Part shown: positions 58,595-64,000 of the stretch, in pieces | Numbering within the stretch: position 1 is the first letter of the stretch | Layout of the letters: each line of letters begins with the position of its first letter | Assembly (NCBI RefSeq): GCF_009707125.1 | Contig: NZ_WLVL01000028.1 | Span: 124,001 to 188,000 of the forward strand | DNA from: Arsenicicoccus cauae | GTDB lineage: Bacteria; Actinomycetota; Actinomycetes; Actinomycetales; Dermatophilaceae | Length of the DNA stretch: 64,000 nt | Direction of reading: 5' to 3' | The notes under the pieces: model-generated | What the model saw: the letters and a program-made list of their open reading frames with translations, nothing else | Databases searched by the model: none | What the model was told of the DNA's origin: nothing | Program-made: the position numbers and the translations under genes

Positions 58595-59407
58595 TCAGTC
58601 CCGCAGGCGCGCCAGGAGGCGCAGCATCTCGATGTAGAGCCAGATGACAGTCACGACCAGGCCGTGGGCGAGCAGCCAGGAGTACTTCTCGGGCATCCCG
58701 GAGCGGACGGCGTTGTCGATCGAGTCGAAGTCCAGCGCGAGGGTGAAAGCCGCGAGACCGGTCGCGAACAGCGAGATGCCGATGCCGAGCATGCCGCTGC
58801 CGCCGAAGCCCCAGCCGCCGCCGACGCCCATGAAGGCGGCGACGAGGTTGATCAGGGCAAAGATCGCGTAGCCGATCAGGGCCATGCCCATCATGCGACG
58901 GAACTTGTCGGTGACCTTGATGAAGCCAGCCTTCCAGCCGGCGAACATCGCGCCGAAGACGCAGAGCGTGGCGAGGACGGCGGTCGGGACCACGCCCTCC
59001 CACTGCGCGTTGAAGAACTGGCTGATGGCCCCGACGAACAGGCCCTCCAGCACGGCGTAGCCCACGATGAGCGGGACGCTGATGACCTTCTTGAAGGCGA
59101 TGACCAGGCCCAGGATCAGGGTGCCGAACATGCCACCCATCCACAGCGCCATGCCGGTCGCGGGGGCGGCCGCCGCGGCGAACCACGACACCGCGCCCAC
59201 GCCGACGACGATGCCGAACAACAGCAGCGACTTCATCATCACGTCGTCGAGGGTCACCCGGCGCTCGTGAACGGGGGTGACCGACGGGGCGGCATACATG
59301 TCCTGGAGCTGGCGTGCGGACAGGTCGGGCGTGCGCTCCTGCTGGCCGAAGCCGGCGTAGCCGCGCTGCGCCTCCCGGTCGACGCGATCGAAGATCGGGT
59401 TGCTCAT
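58595..59407 (-). CDS. Bax inhibitor-1/YccA family membrane protein
   Basis: A 270-residue protein with a soluble N-terminus (about 60 residues) and seven transmembrane helices. GLFVGAISQFF, VFGAMFAGWKAGFIKVTDKF, LALDFDSIDNAVRSGMPEKY and the final EMLRLLARLRD are typical of the actinobacterial group. The acidic pair DFDSID resembles the pH-sensing di-aspartyl site of BI-1 calcium-leak channels. GGGAG 9 nt upstream supports the ATG at 59407. Confidence 0.9.
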   Translation of the reverse strand: MSNPIFDRVDREAQRGYAGFGQQERTPDLSARQLQDMYAAPSVTPVHERRVTLDDVMMKSLLLFGIVVGVGAVSWFAAAAAPATGMALWMGGMFGTLILGLVIAFKKVISVPLIVGYAVLEGLFVGAISQFFNAQWEGVVPTAVLATLCVFGAMFAGWKAGFIKVTDKFRRMMGMALIGYAIFALINLVAAFMGVGGGWGFGGSGMLGIGISLFATGLAAFTLALDFDSIDNAVRSGMPEKYSWLLAHGLVVTVIWLYIEMLRLLARLRD

Positions 59408-59525
59408 CGTGATGTCTCCCAATGATCGGGCCGTCACGCTCGGGGCGACGGTCTCCCTCACCATGACGTCACAGCGACCGGAAAAGTTCCCGACAGGCCG
59501 CTTTCAGCGCCCGCTGTGCCGGCCA

Positions 59526-59601
59526 TGGTGCCCCCGACGGGAGTCGAACCCGCACTCGAGCGATTTTAAGTCGCCTGCCTCTGCCGTTGGGCTACGAGGG
59601 C
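59526..59601 (-). tRNA. tRNA with anticodon TAA (Leu codon UUA) but short variable loop
   Basis: 76 nt including an encoded CCA. The acceptor stem pairs over 7 bp (one G-T) and the discriminator is A73. The D-arm has a 3-bp GCC/GGC stem and GG in its loop. The anticodon stem of 5 bp closes the loop CTTAAAA, giving anticodon TAA. The variable region is only 5 nt (CGAGT), and the T-arm has TTCGACT. Leucine tRNAs normally have a long variable arm, so the amino acid identity is not certain; the anticodon itself is clear. Confidence 0.85.
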
Positions 59602-59641
59602 GGGTCCAGACTAGGGCTCGCCCGGACGTATGCCGAGCGCG

Positions 59642-61321
59642 TCAGCTGCCGCGGTGGTCGCGGTAGTACTCGATGAGCCCCCGCGTGGACGGGTCCTGGG
59701 CGGCCAGGGCGTCGGCGTCGCCCTCGATGGCGGGGCCGACCTCCTTGGCGAGCTTCTTGCCGAGCTCGACGCCCCATTGGTCGAACGAGTCGATGCCCCA
59801 CACGACGCCCTCGACGAAGGTGATGTGCTCGTAGAGCGCGATCAGCTGACCTAGCGTGGACGGGGTGAGGGCCGGCGCCATGATCGAGGTCGTCGGCCGG
59901 TTGCCCTCGAAGACGCGCGCGCTGACAAGGGACTCCTCGGTGCCCTCGGCGCGGACCTCCTCGGCGGTCTTGCCGAAGGCCAGCGCCGCGGTCTGGGCGA
60001 GGAAGTTGGCCAGGAACAGCTCGTGGACGTCCTGGGCACCGTCCTTGAGCGGGTGCGAGGGGTTGGCGAACGCGATGAAGTCGGCCGGCACCAGGCGGGT
60101 GCCCTGGTGGATGAGCTGGTAGAAGGCGTGCTGGCCGTTGGTGCCGGGCTCGCCCCACCAGATCTCGCCGGTCTCGGTCGTGACGGGCGTCCCGTCATAC
60201 CGCACGCCCTTGCCGTTGGACTCCATGGTGAGCTGCTGCAGGTAGGCCGGGAAGCGGTGGAGGTACTGCGCGTAGGGCAGCACGGCGTGGGTGTGGGCAC
60301 CGAGGAAGTTGGAGTTCCAGACGTTGAGCAGACCCATGAGGGCGGGGACGTTGCGCTCCAGCGGCGCGGTGCGGAAGTGCTCGTCCATCGTGTGCATACC
60401 GGCGAGCAGCTCGGCGAACCGCTCGGGCCCGATAGCGACGACCAGCGAGGTGCCGATGGCCGAGTCGACGGAGTAGCGCCCGCCCACCCAGTCCCAGAAC
60501 CCGAACGCGTTGGCCGGGTCGATGCCGAACTCGCTGACCTTGTCCAGCGCCGTCGAGACAGCGACGAAGTGCTGCGCGATCGCGGCGAGCGCCTGGTCGC
60601 TGTCACCCTCGCGGATGGCGCCGCGCTCGGCCAGACCGTCCAGGAGCCACTTCTTGGCGAGGCGGGCGTTGGTGAGCGTCTCGAGCGTCGTGAAGGTCTT
60701 GGACGCGACGATGAACAACGTCTCCTCGGGGTCGAGGTAGGCGGTCTTCTCGTGGACGTCGGTGGGGTCGATGTTGGAGATGAAGCGCAGCTCCAGCCCC
60801 TCCTGGCCGTAGGGCTTGAGCGCCTCGTAGGCCATGACGGGGCCGAGGTCCGAGCCGCCGATGCCGATGTTGACGACGTTCTTGATGCGCCGTCCGGTCA
60901 CGCCGGTCCACGCCCCCGAGCGCACCTTGTCGGCGAAGGCGTAGATCTGGTCGAGAACCTCGTGCACCTCGGGCACGACGTCGGTGCCGTCCACCTCGAC
61001 GACCGTGCCGCGGGGAGCCCGGAGCGCGGTGTGCAGGACGGCCCGCTTCTCGGTGACGTTGATCCGCTCCCCGCCGAACATCGCGGCGCGCCGCTCGGCC
61101 AGCCCCACCTGCTCGCCCAGCCGGACCAGCTCGGCGAGGATCTGGTCGTCGACGAGGTTCTTGGACAGGTCCACGTGCAGGTCGCCGGCGTCCAGGCTCA
61201 TCCGGCGCGCCCGGTCCGGGTCGGAGGCGAACCACCCGCGCAGGTCGGGCTCCAGGTCGTCGCGGGCGTCGGAGAGCTCACGCCAGGCGTCGGTCGTCGT
61301 CGGGTCGACAGGATGGGGCAT
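59642..61321 (-). CDS. pgi: Glucose-6-phosphate isomerase
   Basis: A 559-residue enzyme interconverting glucose-6-phosphate and fructose-6-phosphate. The family signature [14 protein letters not shown] is present, along with [22 protein letters not shown], the catalytic Glu region MESNGKGV, and the C-terminal [22 protein letters not shown] upstream supports the ATG at 61321; the longer frame is unlikely. The 254-bp leader region may hold its operator. Confidence 0.96.
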   Translation of the reverse strand: MPHPVDPTTTDAWRELSDARDDLEPDLRGWFASDPDRARRMSLDAGDLHVDLSKNLVDDQILAELVRLGEQVGLAERRAAMFGGERINVTEKRAVLHTALRAPRGTVVEVDGTDVVPEVHEVLDQIYAFADKVRSGAWTGVTGRRIKNVVNIGIGGSDLGPVMAYEALKPYGQEGLELRFISNIDPTDVHEKTAYLDPEETLFIVASKTFTTLETLTNARLAKKWLLDGLAERGAIREGDSDQALAAIAQHFVAVSTALDKVSEFGIDPANAFGFWDWVGGRYSVDSAIGTSLVVAIGPERFAELLAGMHTMDEHFRTAPLERNVPALMGLLNVWNSNFLGAHTHAVLPYAQYLHRFPAYLQQLTMESNGKGVRYDGTPVTTETGEIWWGEPGTNGQHAFYQLIHQGTRLVPADFIAFANPSHPLKDGAQDVHELFLANFLAQTAALAFGKTAEEVRAEGTEESLVSARVFEGNRPTTSIMAPALTPSTLGQLIALYEHITFVEGVVWGIDSFDQWGVELGKKLAKEVGPAIEGDADALAAQDPSTRGLIEYYRDHRGS

Positions 61322-61504
61322 GGGTGCCTTCCTTGCGGTGATGGCGGACGTCGGGTTGTCGTGCGAGGACGCCGTTGTCATCGCTGTGCGTCGCGTGACC
61401 TCGGCCACGCACCTCTTGCATCTAATCACCTCTGTGCCTCCAGGAGTCCGTCCCCGGGGATCCCGCCGCAGGTCCACGCCGCACGGCCGGGGCCGATGAA
61501 GCGC

Positions 61505-61517
61505 TTGAACGATTTAA
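61505..61517 (-). promoter_or_regulatory. Possible LacI-type operator upstream of pgi
   Basis: TTGAACGATTTAA is an imperfect palindrome with a central CG, the general form of LacI family sites, in an otherwise GC-rich gap between pgi and the uracil-DNA glycosylase gene. The match is short and the protein that would bind it is unknown. Confidence 0.25.
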
Positions 61518-61575
61518 CGTCCCGGCATCGTCTCGGCCGGGCGCACCAAGGCCGGCGAGCACAACCGGCCCCGGC

Positions 61576-62397
61576 TCACAGCCGCGCGATCACCTCGTCG
61601 AGCATCGCGTCGGTGAGGCGGCCGGTGAAGGTGTTCTGCTGGCTGACGTGGTAGCACCCGACGAGGCGGATCTCCTTGCCCCGCGCGGTGATCAGGGTGG
61701 CCTCGGCGCCGTGGCCGAACTTCGGCGCGGGACGCGGGACGGCCCAGCCGAGCCGTCTCGCGGCGCCGATCGCCTGCGCCCAGCCGATGCCGCCGAGGGC
61801 GAGCAGGCTCTCGAGATCGCGCTCCACGAGGGTGATCTCACGATCCAGCCACGGTGCGCAGGTGGCCTTCTCCAGGGTCGAGGGCTGGTTGTCCGGGGGC
61901 GCGCAGTGCACGGGGGCCGTGATGCGCACGCCGTGCAGCTCGAGGCCGTCGGCCGCATGCACGCTGGTGGGCTGGCTGGCCAGGCCCGCGCGGTGGAGGG
62001 CGGCATACAGCCAGTCCCCGCTGCGGTCCCCGGTGAAGATCCGGCCGGTCCGGTTGGCGCCGTGCGCCGCGGGGGCGAGCCCGACGATCAGCGCGCGCGG
62101 GTGCGGGTCTCCCCACCCCGGCGCCGGGCGGCCCCAGTAGGGCTGGTCGGCGAACGCGGCCCGCTTGGCGCGGGCGACCTGCTCGCGCCACCCGACCAGG
62201 CGTGGGCAGGCCTGGCAGACGGCCACTCTCGCGTCGAGCTGATCGAGGGACCGGGCCGACCCCGCCAGCCGTATGACGTCCGTCGCGGCTGCGGCACGCT
62301 GGGTGCGGGGCCGCGCGGGATCCCCGGGCCACCCCGTGCCCGGCGGCACGGGCGAGGGATGCAGGTCGCCGGTGCCGGGGTGCGGGAGCAGGTCCAT
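61576..62397 (-). CDS. udgB: Uracil-DNA glycosylase, family 5 (UdgB)
   Basis: A 273-residue DNA repair enzyme that removes uracil and related bases. Motif 1 is [17 protein letters not shown] and motif 2 is [12 protein letters not shown]. The iron-sulfur cysteines are seen as VCQACPRL and HCAPPDN...ATCAPWL. Family 5 lacks the polar catalytic residue of classical UDG in motif 1, as here. The ATG at 62397 gives the usual length. Confidence 0.9.
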   Translation of the reverse strand: MDLLPHPGTGDLHPSPVPPGTGWPGDPARPRTQRAAAATDVIRLAGSARSLDQLDARVAVCQACPRLVGWREQVARAKRAAFADQPYWGRPAPGWGDPHPRALIVGLAPAAHGANRTGRIFTGDRSGDWLYAALHRAGLASQPTSVHAADGLELHGVRITAPVHCAPPDNQPSTLEKATCAPWLDREITLVERDLESLLALGGIGWAQAIGAARRLGWAVPRPAPKFGHGAEATLITARGKEIRLVGCYHVSQQNTFTGRLTDAMLDEVIARL

Positions 62398-62517
62398 GCC
62401 GGCAGGATGCCATCCCGCACCGCCGGGCGTGCACGGCATCCGGTGGACCTGGTCCGAGAGCTGACGAGGAGCCGGCCGGGGAGGATGAGCGGCAGCAGGC
62501 CCAGCAGTAGGCTCGCG

Positions 62518-63579
62518 TCAGCGCGAGACGTAGCCCGTCGCCACCGCGTCACCCGCGGGGACGTCCTTGGGGATCAGGCCCTGCGAGCGCATGAACGTCG
62601 ACATGGCCTGCCACTGTGCCGGGTCCAGCCTGCCGCTGACCGCCCCGTCCTTGGTGCGCATGACCGTGACCGTCGCGTCCAGGGTGGCTCGGGCCGCGGC
62701 GGCGGCCTTGGCCTCGGCGAGGTTGGGCACGTGCCGCGCCGAGTCCTTGATGGCCTGCTCCGGGTCGGAGACCATCATCTGGATGCCGTCCAGCATCCCG
62801 TCGGCCACCGCGCGGACACGGTCCGGGTTGGCGCGCAGGTAGTCCCGGGTGGTCACGAGCGAGATGGACACGAGCGGCACCTCGCCCGTCGCCGTGAGCG
62901 GGATCGAGCGCACGTCGAGCCCGGCGAGCCGCATCTGCACCGTGTCGTTGTTGGCGTAGCCCATGACGGCGTCCACCTTGCGGGTCGCGAGCGCGGCCTG
63001 GCTGGTGTATCCGATCTCGGTGACCCGCACGTCCCGCTCGGTGATGCCCGCGGCCTTGAACATCGCCAGGGCCCCGAGCCAGCTCTCGCCATACCGCCCG
63101 GGCACCCCGAGGGACCGACCCTCGAGGTCGGCGGGTGTCTTGATCGGGGAGTCGGCCGGGACGATCAGCTCGACGGGGTACCTCCGGTAGTAGGAAGCGA
63201 CGGCCACCAGGTCCAGACCCTTGGCGCGGGCCTCGACCATCTCGTCGCCGCCCGCGATGACCAGGTCCTCCTGCCCGGAGGCGATGGCCGTGAACAGCCC
63301 CTCCTGCGCGCCGTGGTGGCGGACGGTGACGTCGGTGCCACGACGCCGGAAGGAGCCCTGCTCGATCCCCACGTAGAACGGCGCGAACTGGATGTTGGGG
63401 ATGTAGGTGAGGCCGACCGTGGCCCTCCCTCCCCCGGTGCTGCTGCTCGCGGGCGTGCCGGTCGGCGCACCGGCGGTGGACGAGCGGACCACCGGGTCGC
63501 CGCTGCCGCCGCACGCGGCCAGCGCCAGCACCGAGGTGAGTCCGACGGCGGTGAGCAGGGATCGGCGGGTGATGGTCAC
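62518..63579 (-). CDS. ABC transporter substrate-binding lipoprotein (NMT1/ThiY type)
   Basis: A 353-residue lipoprotein with lipobox LAAC (Cys23) after a twin-Arg-like start (TRRSLLTAVGL). TYIPNIQFAPFYVGIEQGSF and TAIASGQEDLVIAGGDEMVEAR match the NMT1/ThiY fold that binds thiamine pyrimidine precursors, nitrate or sulfonates. The TYIPNIQFAPFYV wording favours the pyrimidine-precursor (ThiY-like) group. I see no TPP riboswitch nearby, so the ligand stays open. The permease gene lies 57 bp upstream. Confidence 0.83.
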   Translation of the reverse strand: MTITRRSLLTAVGLTSVLALAACGGSGDPVVRSSTAGAPTGTPASSSTGGGRATVGLTYIPNIQFAPFYVGIEQGSFRRRGTDVTVRHHGAQEGLFTAIASGQEDLVIAGGDEMVEARAKGLDLVAVASYYRRYPVELIVPADSPIKTPADLEGRSLGVPGRYGESWLGALAMFKAAGITERDVRVTEIGYTSQAALATRKVDAVMGYANNDTVQMRLAGLDVRSIPLTATGEVPLVSISLVTTRDYLRANPDRVRAVADGMLDGIQMMVSDPEQAIKDSARHVPNLAEAKAAAAARATLDATVTVMRTKDGAVSGRLDPAQWQAMSTFMRSQGLIPKDVPAGDAVATGYVSR

Positions 63580-63636
63580 GGGGAGTGGTCCTCTCGGGGA
63601 TGCGGGGGTGCGGGAGTGCGGGTGGGTGAGGTCCGG

Positions 63637-64000
63637 TCAGCCGCGAGGGGTCTCACGGACGTCGGCGACGATCGTGGAGCGTCGCTCGACGACCAGGAGC
63701 AGGGTGTATGCCGAGGCTGCGATCACGCAGAGCATCACGATGACGGCGACCATGCCCGCCGTGTCGACCGCGTCCCGCTGCAGCGTGAGCAGGGTGCCGA
63801 GCCCCTCGCCGCCCATGACCATCTCGCCCACGACGGCCCCGGTCACGGACAGGGTGAAGCCGTTGCGCAGGCCGGCGAGGACGTTGGGCAGGGCCAGGGG
63901 CGCCTCGACGTGCCGGAGCAGGTCCCAGCTGCCGGCGCCGTCGATGCGGGCGGCGTCCACGACCTCGCGCGGGACGTGGGTCAGGCCGACGACGGAGGAG
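63637..64000 (-). CDS. ABC transporter permease (5' end beyond window)
   Basis: The C-terminal ~121 residues of a binding-protein-dependent permease; the frame is open to the window end. The EAA loop reads VPREVVDAARIDGAGSWDLL with HVEAPLALPNVLAGLRNGF, and two further membrane helices follow (TLSVTGAVVGEMVMGG; MVAVIVMLCVIAASAYTLLL). It belongs with the substrate-binding protein at 62518; the ATPase gene is presumably just outside the window. Confidence 0.87.
   Translation of the reverse strand, partial: SSVVGLTHVPREVVDAARIDGAGSWDLLRHVEAPLALPNVLAGLRNGFTLSVTGAVVGEMVMGGEGLGTLLTLQRDAVDTAGMVAVIVMLCVIAASAYTLLLVVERRSTIVADVRETPRG

Noticed and set aside
63580-63636. Possible TPP riboswitch upstream of the ThiY-like gene
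   Set aside because: The 57-bp gap is too short for the TPP aptamer and its conserved CUGAGA element is not seen.

Overview
The window is high-GC DNA (about 70% or more by eye) from an actinobacterium. The gene content supports this directly: mycothiol S-conjugate amidase, a WhiB3-type iron-sulfur regulator, a SigD/anti-SigD pair, a BldM-type response regulator, groES/groEL with a His-rich GroEL tail, GuaB3, and an NnrD fusion. Gene order matches two blocks known from other actinobacteria: guaA to glmS (M. tuberculosis Rv3396c to Rv3436c region) and greA to phoH2/coaA (Rv1080c to Rv1095 region). No sporulation gene set is visible. A Micrococcales lineage such as Dermatophilaceae/Intrasporangiaceae is my best guess, by inference only.

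Layout. 1-3.3 kb: end of a coproporphyrinogen oxidase gene, translationally coupled to a radical SAM/SPASM gene, then a serine hydrolase lipoprotein. 3.4-12 kb: guaA, DUF3817, SURF1, a beta-propeller, gabD2, a membrane mannosyltransferase-like protein and an aspartate aminotransferase. 12-21.9 kb: a purine and stress block (guaB3, guaB, rsdA, sigD, bldM-like, a MerR/CarH-like regulator, divergent whiB3, groEL, groES). The groES promoter carries two HrcA-type palindromes. 21.9-25.5 kb: a THUMP-like methyltransferase, ribokinase and an LpqI-type glycoside hydrolase.

25.5-29.4 kb is a mobile island. Two 30-bp inverted repeats bound it and match the end of an IS481-type element. Only the decayed C-terminus of the IS481 transposase remains; an IS1380 transposase gene and a complete IS256 element lie inside.

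29.4-40.3 kb: the t6A tRNA-modification genes (tsaD, rimI, tsaB, tsaE), interrupted by an MFS gene and an F420/PPOX gene, then an alpha/beta hydrolase, nnrD, acpS, glmS and divergent coaA. The alanine racemase gene usual in this cluster is not seen. 40.3-43 kb: feoC-feoB-feoA with an IdeR/DtxR-like box. 43-48.1 kb: phoH2, a Z-prenyl diphosphate synthase, a small membrane protein, mca, DUF4307, and greA with a strongly folded leader. 48.1-59.5 kb: an accessory metabolic stretch (orphan glutamate mutase L, double hotdog thioesterase, msrA, regulators, GNAT, a frameshifted enoyl-CoA hydratase, SGNH hydrolase, thiolase, Bax inhibitor-1). 59.5-64 kb: a tRNA with anticodon TAA but a short variable loop, pgi, a type 5 uracil-DNA glycosylase and an NMT1/ThiY-type ABC transporter cut by the window end.

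Strong perfect hairpins separate most convergent genes. A short motif, GTATGCC/GGCATAC, recurs at least 32 times across the chromosomal parts of the window and is absent from the mobile island.
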